Origin: Rahnella aceris
GTDB lineage: Bacteria; Pseudomonadota; Gammaproteobacteria; Enterobacterales; Enterobacteriaceae
Direction of reading: 5' to 3'
Assembly (NCBI RefSeq): GCF_011684115.1
Contig: NZ_JAADJV010000002.1
Location: forward strand, 123,209 to 187,208
Length of the DNA stretch: 64,000 nucleotides
Made by a program: the position numbers and the translations under genes. This document shows positions 57,135-64,000 of this stretch, piece by piece (within the stretch, counting starts at the first letter, position 1; each line of letters starts with the position of its first letter). The notes under the pieces are model-generated. The model did not search any database. It had not been told where the DNA came from and saw only the letters and a program-made list of their open reading frames with translations.

Positions 57135-57236
57135 AGAAAAAGCCCCGAATAAACGAGGCTTCATTTGTCGATGTGGTCAATGCGTGGACACTGAAATAAA
57201 TAAATACATTTAATTCATATAGTTAACATCGTTTTC

Positions 57237-57261
57237 AAAGGCACAAAAATGTGCCTTTTTT
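57237..57261. repeat. Right direct repeat (probable attR) of prophage remnant
   Basis: An exact 25-base copy of 51996-52020: AAAGGCACA, AAAA, TGTGCCTTTTTT. It is also a terminator hairpin. Flanking bases differ on both sides, so the repeat boundary is sharp. Confidence 0.75.
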
Positions 57262-57358
57262 AGTGCCTTTTTATTACTCAGCGCCGTTCAACAGTATCTG
57301 AACCTGTCAGTCTGATGTTCTCAATTGTCGACGGAGATATAAGCACGCACCAGAATAG

Positions 57359-57511
57359 CGCATCGTTGCTTCTGCCCCTGACCCGGAGGTTTTGACCGCA
57401 AAAAGCGTCTCCGGCGCGCCCCGGCGTTCTGCCAATAACTGCGGGTTGATTAAAAGCTCAGTCACGGAGAATCGACGCCTGTCGGTGTTCAACACAGGGA
57501 GAGGAGATTAG
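57359..57511 (+). pseudogene. Second gpA fragment outside the right repeat
   Basis: In frame it reads RIVASAPDPEVLTAKS, then VSGAPRRSANNCGL, nearly the same as RIVASAVDSEVLTAKS, ASGAPRRPVNNCGL in the first gpA fragment (bases 52726-52815), then diverges and stops at TAG 57509. The DNA is similar but not identical, so it comes from a different P2-type phage rather than a recent duplication. Confidence 0.75.
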
Positions 57512-58087
57512 TATCACTTGTATCTGTCCAGAAAATCTAATCATAAACAAAGCACTGAGTAAGTATTACGAAACAAAAATGAGTTTAAATGACACCGGAT
57601 GCCAGACAAGCGAGCAAATAACGTGTAAATAAGAACAATGTCTTGTTCTCTCAGCGCATGGATAGTCAGAAACATTAGCGTATGAGCTTTTTACAATTCC
57701 TGGCCTGTTCTTTTCGCTACCCCTGCCGATTTTTATTTCAGCCGCATTAAGAAGCAGTCAGCAAGGTATTCAATAAAAATTCACATGGCAAGCTTACTAG
57801 GAAATGTCTTAGCCATAATTTATATTACAAAACCTATCCCCTGTTCAGATAAGGGTTGTATATAGAAATTCAAAATAAGAACAATCTTGGTAAAAGAAGT
57901 CATTACTAAAAACTAACAGAACCCCCACATATTCCCTTACGGTTTGCAAGAAAAATCCCCTTGCTAATTTCAAAAGAAATTATGTAAAGTACACTCGAGA
58001 TAAAGAGTACTAATTAAGATAATAAAATCAAATAAATAACATTTAGCAAAAATTCATACACAGCAAAAGTCAGTCCGAGAGGTTTAC
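57512..58087. other. AT-rich gap without a supported gene
   Basis: About 575 bases with frequent stops on both strands. The last 120 bases are very AT-rich and probably carry the promoter of the following zinc-ribbon gene. No RNA gene, att site or insertion sequence recognised. Confidence 0.5.
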
Positions 58088-58420
58088 GTGAAAAGTAATC
58101 ATGTTGATGAGCATGCTACATGCGGATTCTGTGATAGTAAATTAAAGGAAAACAGCACCCTATGTCCTTATTGTGGTGCTGAAATAATCATGGCCTATAT
58201 TGACAGACCTACGAGGAAGTTAATTTTATATTTACGGATCATTTTGATTTTTATTTCAGCTCTTTTAATCCTGTTACTCTACCAAAACTATAACTTTGTT
58301 AATCTATCTGTCATTTTAGCGATACCTTTATTCTTACTTGCCTGGGTTATGCCATGGTTATTTTTCAGAATAAAAAACAAGGATAACTATATTTGGAGGA
58401 AAAAGAACCCGCTGATTTAG
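58088..58420 (+). CDS. Zinc-ribbon membrane protein of unknown function
   Basis: A 110-residue protein starting at GTG 58088, with AGAGG 6 bases upstream. An N-terminal zinc ribbon (CGFC and CPYC, 15 residues apart) is followed by two hydrophobic segments (about 47-66, ILIFISALLILLLY, and about 70-93, LSVILAIPLFLLAWVMPWLFF) and a short basic tail. AT-rich, like the prophage cargo, and unlike can and hpt. Not recognised; such proteins are often phage- or island-borne. Confidence 0.6.
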   Translation: MKSNHVDEHATCGFCDSKLKENSTLCPYCGAEIIMAYIDRPTRKLILYLRIILIFISALLILLLYQNYNFVNLSVILAIPLFLLAWVMPWLFFRIKNKDNYIWRKKNPLI

Positions 58421-58960
58421 TTTAAAATATTTTTTTGTAATATAAGGCACTGAGGTTATAGCACTATGATTTAGTTACCTCCTCTTTCTACCCTCTTACT
58501 TTACTCAACCAGGCAACATTTTTGCAGACGCAGAGGTCGCTTTGAGCCTGAAATCGTAACGACGGTAAATGAGGAGGTTACTTGAAGTTATTTTCCTGGG
58601 AAAACCAATGAATTCCAACCCCGGCTTTATGGAGAAGAACTGCATGCAGTACCCGCAAGGATTTTTTATTAATGACATTTTCACAGCAAATCATGAAAAA
58701 TAATTCTCCTGCAGTCAGGTTCGATTTTCCTGCATAGAAATAAGTACCGTTAAGTTCCTCAACTGTATCTAGTTTTTATCTTTTCATCCCTGATTATTTT
58801 CATTAACTTATTTACTCCATTAACTGACATGCATTATATGAAACTATAATAATCCATGTAAATATTAAAAATAACCTATACCTAAAAAGCAGAAGTTTCA
58901 ATTTTACCGGATATCAAGCAGATAAGTTGAATAGATTATTTATTATTTGAAATGAATATA
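58421..58960. other. Intergenic region before hpt terminator
   Basis: About 540 bases with no gene I can support. Bases 58500-58740 are less AT-rich and include a 31-codon frame (58610-58705) of no recognisable character; the rest is AT-rich with many stops. It may be further island debris. Confidence 0.45.
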
Positions 58961-58993
58961 AAAAAACGGCCTCCAAATCTGAAGGCCGTTTTT
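58961..58993 (-). terminator. Rho-independent terminator of hpt (bidirectional shape)
   Basis: An 11-bp stem (AAAAACGGCCT / AGGCCGTTTTT) with a 10-base loop and A/T runs on both sides, 31 bases past the hpt stop. Confidence 0.88.
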
Positions 58994-59024
58994 AATTAAC
59001 TGCTGTGCGGGGCGCAGCCGAACT

Positions 59025-59561
59025 TTACTCGTCCAGCATCACAACCTTACCAACATACGGCAGATGGCGATAACGCTGGGCGTAGTCGATGCCGTAGCCG
59101 ACAACGAATTCGTCGGGGATCGGGAAACCGACGTATTCGACTTTTACGTCCACTTCGCGGCGCTCGGGTTTATCCAGCAGGGTACAAATGGCCAGAGATT
59201 TCGGGCCACGCAGTTGCAGGATTTCACGCACTTTGCTCAGCGTATTGCCGGAGTCGATAATGTCTTCGACGATCAACACATCTTTACCGCGAATGTCTTC
59301 GTCGAGATCTTTGAGAATCTTAACGTCGCGGGTGGTAGACATGCCGTTGCCATAACTGGAGGCAGTCATGAAATCCACTTCGTGCGGCACGTCCACGGCG
59401 CGACACAGGTCAGCCATAAACATGAAAGAACCGCGCAGCAATCCAACCAGCACCATTTCGCTGCCGCTGTCGCGGTAGTGTTCGGTGATTTCACGGCCCA
59501 ACTCGGCAATTCGGGTTTTGACTTCCTCTTCGGAAATCATGACGTCAACACGATGTTTCAT
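59025..59561 (-). CDS. hpt: Hypoxanthine phosphoribosyltransferase
   Basis: A 178-residue purine-salvage enzyme converting hypoxanthine (preferentially) or guanine and PRPP to IMP or GMP. PRPP-binding motif [14 protein letters not shown], the early [17 protein letters not shown], and the flexible-loop segment [15 protein letters not shown] match E. coli Hpt throughout. The ATG at 59561 gives the family start MKHRVDVMI; a GTG 15 bases upstream overlaps the ribosome binding site. In E. coli hpt converges directly on can. Confidence 0.96.
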   Translation of the reverse strand: MKHRVDVMISEEEVKTRIAELGREITEHYRDSGSEMVLVGLLRGSFMFMADLCRAVDVPHEVDFMTASSYGNGMSTTRDVKILKDLDEDIRGKDVLIVEDIIDSGNTLSKVREILQLRGPKSLAICTLLDKPERREVDVKVEYVGFPIPDEFVVGYGIDYAQRYRHLPYVGKVVMLDE

Positions 59562-59774
59562 ATAAAGACTAACCACCTGATTTAAGAATACTTATCGCTG
59601 TTTTTCAGAAAAACAGCGACCATATAGTGGAAAGGATTATATCAAAGAACCCGCCGATGAGTAGCGCTGGTGTCAGCTTCCTGTGTAACCGGGTCAGCTA
59701 AACTTAATCATTAGATACCGCGATATTTTTTATCCCAAAAGCACCATTTTTCAGATACGTAATTCAGTAATGCG

Positions 59775-60548
59775 TCACTCATCGTCTTCCCCGACCAGAA
59801 TAATGCGGATCCCCAATTTTTCGATGGCATCGCGGTATTGGCTGCTAAGCCCGCTGTCGGTGATCAGCGTATCGACCTTGCCTAAGTGGCACACAACATT
59901 CGGGCTTTTGCGGCCAAATTTTGACGAATCCACCAGCAGGAAAATACGCTCAGCCGCTTTACACATCGCCTGACTGACGCCGTGAACTTCGTTGAATGTG
60001 GTAACACCGCCGTCGAGATCGACGCCATCTGCGCCGATAAACAGCTTGTCGAAATTGAATTTATCAAACGCGCTTTCGGCCAGACTGCCGTGGAAGGAGG
60101 AGGATTTTTTGCGATAGGTGCCGCCCGGCATCAGGATAGTCTGGTCATTATCCAGTTCCACCAGCGCATTGACGATATGCAGGCTGTTGGTCATGACGGT
60201 GATGTTATTAAACTGACTGAGGAAAGGCACCATCTGCATCACGGTGCTGCCCGCATCAAAAATCAGCGAGTCGCCGTCCTGAATTTCCTGAATAGCTGCG
60301 CGGGCAATGCGCAATTTTTTTCCGGTATTAATGTGGGTTTTACGGTCGATAGGCTGGTCGCCTTCTTCACGGCTGAGCACCACACCGCCGTAAGTGCGGA
60401 TTACTGCACCCTCTTCTTCCAGCAGGGTGAGATCTTTGCGGATAGTGGTGCCGGTTGTGGCGAAATGCGCGGCGAGATCGTCCACCGCCGTCTTTCCAAA
60501 TTGCTGTAAATGCTCCAGTATCGCCGCCTGCCGTTGCTTAGGTTTCAT
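59775..60548 (-). CDS. srlR: DeoR-family sorbitol operon repressor
   Basis: A 257-residue repressor of the glucitol/sorbitol operon. N-terminal helix-turn-helix (about 5-55; [38 protein letters not shown]) and C-terminal sugar-phosphate sensor domain ([36 protein letters not shown]). It matches E. coli SrlR along its length. ATG 60548 restores the family start. Last gene of the srl operon; gutQ, which follows srlR in E. coli, is absent and hpt comes next. Confidence 0.94.
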   Translation of the reverse strand: MKPKQRQAAILEHLQQFGKTAVDDLAAHFATTGTTIRKDLTLLEEEGAVIRTYGGVVLSREEGDQPIDRKTHINTGKKLRIARAAIQEIQDGDSLIFDAGSTVMQMVPFLSQFNNITVMTNSLHIVNALVELDNDQTILMPGGTYRKKSSSFHGSLAESAFDKFNFDKLFIGADGVDLDGGVTTFNEVHGVSQAMCKAAERIFLLVDSSKFGRKSPNVVCHLGKVDTLITDSGLSSQYRDAIEKLGIRIILVGEDDE

Positions 60549-60627
60549 CACGATTTTCGCTCAAATTTTAAGATAAATTCACAGCCATCATTCTTTTTGA
60601 AAGATAATAGCTTTTAAAGTGAAAATA

Positions 60628-60990
60628 TCATGATTTCGGTTCAATCGCTAATGATAGTGCAGTTTGAATATTCGGATCTTTCGGGAAGATCACACCTGTC
60701 ATCAATTGTTCCCGGCTCATGCCATTAAGCGACGTTACCGGCCGGGGGCGGGCGAAAATCGTCAGGCCGCGCAGTAAAAAGCCGTCACAGACTTTTTCCT
60801 GTTTATCGAAAGCCAGCGCCAGTACCACTCTCGGTTTGAAACGTCCGCCGGAACGCCCGACGCCCACATTTCCCTGTAAACACAGTCTGTCGAATGCCCG
60901 GTTAAAACGCTGTAACTGCCACCAGCCGAGCGCGATTTGTGCCACCCAGGCCAGCACCGCACAGAATATTAATGCCGCAGTCGGGGTCAT
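60628..60990 (-). CDS. gutM: Glucitol operon activator GutM
   Basis: A 120-residue protein of the GutM family, described in E. coli as an activator of the glucitol operon. An N-terminal hydrophobic helix (ALIFCAVLAWVAQIALGWW) precedes VGVGRSGGRFKPRVVLALAFD, the conserved core. A membrane-anchored regulator is suggested by that helix. Sits between srlD and srlR, the usual place. Confidence 0.9.
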   Translation of the reverse strand: MTPTAALIFCAVLAWVAQIALGWWQLQRFNRAFDRLCLQGNVGVGRSGGRFKPRVVLALAFDKQEKVCDGFLLRGLTIFARPRPVTSLNGMSREQLMTGVIFPKDPNIQTALSLAIEPKS

Positions 60991-61059
60991 TATTTTCTCC
61001 TTAACATGATGTTGTTAATGACAGAGTAATCCGCCCCTGCATAACAGAGGCGGAGCACA

Positions 61060-61839
61060 TCAGAACATCACCTGTCCGCCGGTGATATTGATCGACTGAC
61101 CGGTACAATACGAGGCTTTATCGCTGGCATAAAACAGCAGCATATCCAGCACATCCTGATAGTCGCACCCGCGTTTCAGCGGCACTTTATCGATGTAATA
61201 CTGCTCGACTTCATCGGCCTGAATGCCCAGTTTTTTGGCGTATTGCGGTAATAATGACTGGAACATCGGCGATTTGAGTAAATTGCCCAGCATCAGCGAA
61301 TGCACGGTAATACCGTACTCCGCCAGATCCAGCGCCAGAGACTGTGTCAGCCCCACGCCGCCGAATTTGGCCGCGCTGTAACCGGCATTATGTTTGCTGC
61401 CCACTTTGCCGGATTTGGAGTTGATCTGAATAATGCGTCCCGGAATACGGTCGCGGATCATCAGGCGCGAAAACTCACGGGCGCAAAGGAAATATCCCAC
61501 CAGATTGACCTGCAACGACAGATCAAAGTCGTTGAGGGCAAAATCCGTGATTGGCGATGCCTTCGCCATCCCTGCGCTGTATACCAGTAAACTGACCCTG
61601 CCGAACGTCTGATCCACCGCTTTCGCCAGTTGTTCTACGCTGGCTTCATTGGTGGCATCGACTGCAAATCCGAACGCCCTTTCCTCGCCAAACTGCCGGT
61701 TAATCTGCTCTGCCACCGATGCGGCATTCTTCTCATTCAAATCCGCCACCGCCACGCGATAGCCGGATTCAGCCAGCCCCTGACAGAGAAATGCGCCCAG
61801 CGTCTGCCCCCCGCCGATCACGACTGCAACCTGTTCCAT
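61060..61839 (-). CDS. srlD: Sorbitol-6-phosphate 2-dehydrogenase
   Basis: A 259-residue short-chain dehydrogenase oxidising sorbitol-6-phosphate to fructose-6-phosphate with NAD. Nucleotide motif VIGGGQTLGAFLC (about 7-19), NAG-equivalent YSAGMAK, catalytic Ser in INSKSGK and YxxxK in YSAAKFGG. Matches E. coli SrlD. Lies 22 bases after srlB in the operon. Length is normal. Confidence 0.95.
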   Translation of the reverse strand: MEQVAVVIGGGQTLGAFLCQGLAESGYRVAVADLNEKNAASVAEQINRQFGEERAFGFAVDATNEASVEQLAKAVDQTFGRVSLLVYSAGMAKASPITDFALNDFDLSLQVNLVGYFLCAREFSRLMIRDRIPGRIIQINSKSGKVGSKHNAGYSAAKFGGVGLTQSLALDLAEYGITVHSLMLGNLLKSPMFQSLLPQYAKKLGIQADEVEQYYIDKVPLKRGCDYQDVLDMLLFYASDKASYCTGQSINITGGQVMF

Positions 61840-61861
61840 AACTGACTCCTGACTCTGATAG

Positions 61862-62224
61862 TTAATCGATAAATTTCAATACGCTGCCCAGCGGAATATC
61901 GTCGGGCGTGGTGCCTTTTACATGTACGCTGCCGGGAAACTCAGCCTCGGCACTGCCGTCAAAACGCAGGGTGATATGCCCCAGCTCGCGCAGATTTTGC
62001 ATCGCCACCTCTCCCACGGCGGTCACCGGATAACGCACATCAGCCAGTTCCATATACGCGCCACGATGCAATTCCCCTTCCATTTTCCCGGGCTGGTGAA
62101 TGAAGCAATAATCCTGAATATCCGCTGGCGCCCCTTCACGGAAGGTGATCAGCATCTGGTCGGTTAAGGCTTCACGGGCGAAATCGCCGATTTGCGTAAT
62201 AGTGGTTTGATAAATGGTTTGCAC
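61862..62224 (-). CDS. srlB: PTS system glucitol/sorbitol-specific EIIA
   Basis: A 120-residue cytoplasmic EIIA of the Gut family that relays phosphate from HPr to the EIIB domain of SrlE. Recognisable by YQTTITQIGDFAREAL, the segment FIHQPGKMEGELHRG with a candidate phospho-acceptor His at residue 43, and LGHITLRFDG. Close to E. coli SrlB (123). Nine bases after srlE. Confidence 0.94.
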   Translation of the reverse strand: MQTIYQTTITQIGDFAREALTDQMLITFREGAPADIQDYCFIHQPGKMEGELHRGAYMELADVRYPVTAVGEVAMQNLRELGHITLRFDGSAEAEFPGSVHVKGTTPDDIPLGSVLKFID

Positions 62225-62233
62225 AGTGACTCC

Positions 62234-63223
62234 TTACTGGTAAATGAAAGCGGAAGCGGCCCAGGCGATAAGTACCGTCGGTGCGCCGGTCAGAAAACGG
62301 CTGACCAGCACCGAAGGCACGCCGACGCGCACGGTGTCCTGTTTGGCTTCGGCGAGCGAAAGTCCGACAGGAATGAAATCGCACGCCGCCTGAGCGTTGA
62401 TGGCGAAAAGTGCAGGCAGCGCCAGATGTGGCGGGATATTGCCCAGCCCGATCTGCACCCCCACCAGCACGCCGATAACCTGCGCGATCACCGCGCCCGG
62501 GCCGAGGAAAGGAGAAAGCAACGGGAAGGAACAGATCAGCGCCAGCATCACCAACCCGACGGGGCTTTTCGCCAACGGCGTCAGCCCGTGCGCCACCAGA
62601 TCACCCAGCCCGGAGGCCATAATGATGCCGATCAGCGCCGCCACGAACGCCATAAATGGCAGGATGGTTTTGAGCACGGTGTCGATGGTGTCGCGCCCGG
62701 CCTGGAATAAAACGGCTACGCCGGAGCCCATCCCCATCCCGACTTTCGCCAGCAGGCCGTCGCTTTGTTCGGTAATTTTTTTAGTGGTGTCGTAGTCGCG
62801 TCCTGCCGCAGCCGGTGCGGGTTTAGCCGCTGCGCTTACCGGCTCAGCCGCCTCTGCGCTTTCCAGCACGATGTCATGCTCACGGACACCGGAAACATAA
62901 ATGTCTTCGGTAATAAATTGTGCCAGCGGGCCGGATTTACCGGTCGAATGGATATTAACCGTCGGGATGCGTCGCTTTGGGTAGATGCCGCAGCGCAGCG
63001 TGCCGCCACAGTCGATTACCGCCACACCGATTTCCTCTGCCGGTGGCTCACCTTCTTTAAAGCCGTCTACCGTTCCCCAGCCGGTCAGTTCTGCCAGCTT
63101 GTCGACAATCGCCGGGCGGGTGCCCGCCGTGATATACATCACTTTTTTGCCGGGTACCGCCTCAATCAGCAACGGACCACCCCAGCCACCTTCACCCCGG
63201 TTAATGCGAATCGTAACGCTCAT
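62234..63223 (-). CDS. srlE: PTS system glucitol/sorbitol-specific EIIB and second part of EIIC
   Basis: A 329-residue membrane protein. The N-terminal EIIB domain (about 1-125) includes [20 protein letters not shown] with Cys72 as candidate phosphorylation site; the EIIC2 part has several membrane segments ([21 protein letters not shown]-type [34 protein letters not shown]). A slightly Ala/Pro-rich linker ([18 protein letters not shown]) is longer than in E. coli (319). Pairs with SrlA to form the full permease. Confidence 0.95.
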   Translation of the reverse strand: MSVTIRINRGEGGWGGPLLIEAVPGKKVMYITAGTRPAIVDKLAELTGWGTVDGFKEGEPPAEEIGVAVIDCGGTLRCGIYPKRRIPTVNIHSTGKSGPLAQFITEDIYVSGVREHDIVLESAEAAEPVSAAAKPAPAAAGRDYDTTKKITEQSDGLLAKVGMGMGSGVAVLFQAGRDTIDTVLKTILPFMAFVAALIGIIMASGLGDLVAHGLTPLAKSPVGLVMLALICSFPLLSPFLGPGAVIAQVIGVLVGVQIGLGNIPPHLALPALFAINAQAACDFIPVGLSLAEAKQDTVRVGVPSVLVSRFLTGAPTVLIAWAASAFIYQ

Positions 63224-63270
63224 TTTCTGCTCCGCTTTTTAGAATTTGACCTGATTAGAATTGAACCTGA

Positions 63271-63819
63271 TTACAACTGAACCTCACGATCAAGCTGAAT
63301 GCCCATCTTGCGTTCAAAGATGCGGGTGGTGAGATCCGTTACCCAGCCGCGGAAGAAGTTAGTCACCATACCGACCAGGAAATAACTGACGGCCAGCGGC
63401 CCGAGCGGTAATCCCAGCGTGGTCAGTCCGCTGGCAACGCCGAGATACACAAACAGTTCGCCGGGGTTAATATGCGGGAAGAGTCCGTTCATGGAATGGC
63501 AGCTGTAGGAGCCTGCGGCGTAATAGCTGGGTTTGTAGATTTCAGGCATAAAACGCCCGAGGCTGAGGGTCATCGGATTGCAGAAAACAAAGGTGCCAAT
63601 CACCGGTAACAGCAGATAACGTGAAACCGGATTTCCGGCACAACGCTGCGCCAGACGTTCGATCCGCCGCTGTCCGACAAACACGATCAGCGCGTTCATG
63701 ACGACCAGCAAACTAATTAAGAGAGGCAGAATGCCGGTGACCATGCCGACAAACACCTCTCCCCCTTTTTGAAACAGGCCGATAAACCACTCGGCACCGT
63801 GCGTTATTACATCGATCAT
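63271..63819 (-). CDS. srlA: PTS system glucitol/sorbitol-specific EIIC, first part
   Basis: A 182-residue membrane permease component (EIIC2 family; E. coli SrlA has 187). Starts [23 protein letters not shown] as in E. coli; two ATGs are adjacent (63822 and 63819) and the second has better spacing (6 bases) from AGGAG. Three or more membrane helices, and [23 protein letters not shown]. First gene of srlAEBD-gutM-srlR, so the operator and promoter lie in the upstream 180 bases. Confidence 0.94.
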   Translation of the reverse strand: MIDVITHGAEWFIGLFQKGGEVFVGMVTGILPLLISLLVVMNALIVFVGQRRIERLAQRCAGNPVSRYLLLPVIGTFVFCNPMTLSLGRFMPEIYKPSYYAAGSYSCHSMNGLFPHINPGELFVYLGVASGLTTLGLPLGPLAVSYFLVGMVTNFFRGWVTDLTTRIFERKMGIQLDREVQL

Positions 63820-63923
63820 CATCTTCTCCTGTAGGGATACGTGGGTTTAAGCTTTCATGTTTTGTTACTCCACGCTGAAAATATAATCATATTGAATTTA
63901 TATTAATTATATATTGATCACAT

Positions 63924-63952
63924 TTTGAAAGTTTAATCTTTCAAATTGAAAG
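63924..63952. promoter_or_regulatory. Candidate SrlR operator upstream of srlA
   Basis: Three TTGAAAG half-sites: direct at 63925-63931, inverted at 63938-63944, direct at 63946-63952. The last two form the perfect 15-bp palindrome CTTTCAAATTGAAAG. It lies 105-130 bases before the srlA start. A TTTGAAAGATA motif recurs between gutM and srlR (about 60595). Assignment to SrlR is inference. A TGATCACA just upstream (63915-63922) could be half of a CRP site. Confidence 0.5.
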
Positions 63953-64000
63953 ATAGATATTCGAAGGAGTAGCACAGGCAAAGAAAGAAACGGGAGGGAA

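Larger units (their letters stand above)
52021..57236. mobile_element. Decayed P2-family prophage
   Basis: Bounded by a 25-bp direct repeat (51996-52020 and 57237-57261). Left to right it holds a gpA (replication endonuclease) 3' fragment, two minus-strand accessory genes, a portal protein (gpQ) 3' fragment on the minus strand, a gpD tail-protein 3' fragment on the plus strand and an intact Ogr activator. Order and directions match P2 (A rightward, Q leftward, D and ogr rightward). Integrase, repressor, terminase, capsid, most tail and lysis genes are gone, so it cannot form particles. TGTGGACACT-like sequences at 52115-52134 (two) and near 57184 lie just inside the ends and may be integrase arm sites. 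Confidence 0.85.

Noticed and set aside
57307..57495. Minus-strand 62-codon ORF
   Set aside because: It is the antisense shadow of the second gpA fragment; a similar shadow occurs at the matching place in the first fragment.

Overview
The window reads as chromosome of an enterobacterium of the Rahnella/Serratia/Yersinia type (Yersiniaceae). Coding density is high, base composition is moderately GC-rich, most core proteins align by eye with their Escherichia coli counterparts over full length, and the gene order dgt-mtnN-btuF, erpA-clcA-hemL, fhuBDCA, mrcB, hrpB, thpR, sfsA, dksA-gluQRS-pcnB-folK, panBCD, yadHG, can, hpt is that of the E. coli 3-4 min region. A genus-level assignment is inference.

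Layout. 1-4.6 kb: a secreted GH18 chitinase (5' end outside the window), then a divergent LysR regulator and MFS exporter. 5.0-10.9 kb: a complete six-gene Csu-type (archaic/sigma) chaperone-usher pilus operon: three spore-coat-U pilins, chaperone, usher and a two-domain tip protein. 11-13.2 kb: a two-part cold-shock protein, alkB and a shikimate-dehydrogenase-like enzyme. 13.2-18.7 kb: the glucarate/galactarate module gudP-gudX-gudD with its activator cdaR; an 11-bp motif present three times upstream of gudP and cdaR is a candidate CdaR operator. 19-27.9 kb: degP (with a sigma-E promoter), dgt, mtnN-btuF, a miniature spore-coat-U protein where E. coli has yadS, erpA, clcA and hemL. 28-34 kb: the ferrichrome operon fhuACDB with a Fur box. 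34.3-51.2 kb: mrcB, hrpB, thpR, sfsA, dksA, gluQRS, pcnB (AUU start codon), folK, qseBC, panBCD and the yadGH exporter. 51.3-52.0 kb: can.

52.0-57.3 kb: a decayed P2-family prophage between can and hpt. Its 25-bp flanking direct repeat coincides with the can terminator. It keeps the end of the replication gene A, the end of portal gene Q, the end of tail gene D and an intact ogr; everything between Q and D is deleted. In the A-Q interval, where P2 carries its exclusion gene tin, lie two intact, AT-rich, minus-strand genes unrelated to phage structure: a DUF2806-type protein and a two-helix membrane protein. These are the best candidates in the window for an undescribed (probably anti-phage) function. 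A second gpA fragment lies beyond the right repeat, followed by an AT-rich stretch with a zinc-ribbon membrane protein.

59-64 kb: hpt and the sorbitol PTS operon srlA-srlE-srlB-srlD-gutM-srlR, with a candidate SrlR operator upstream of srlA. No rRNA, tRNA, CRISPR array or insertion sequence was recognised.
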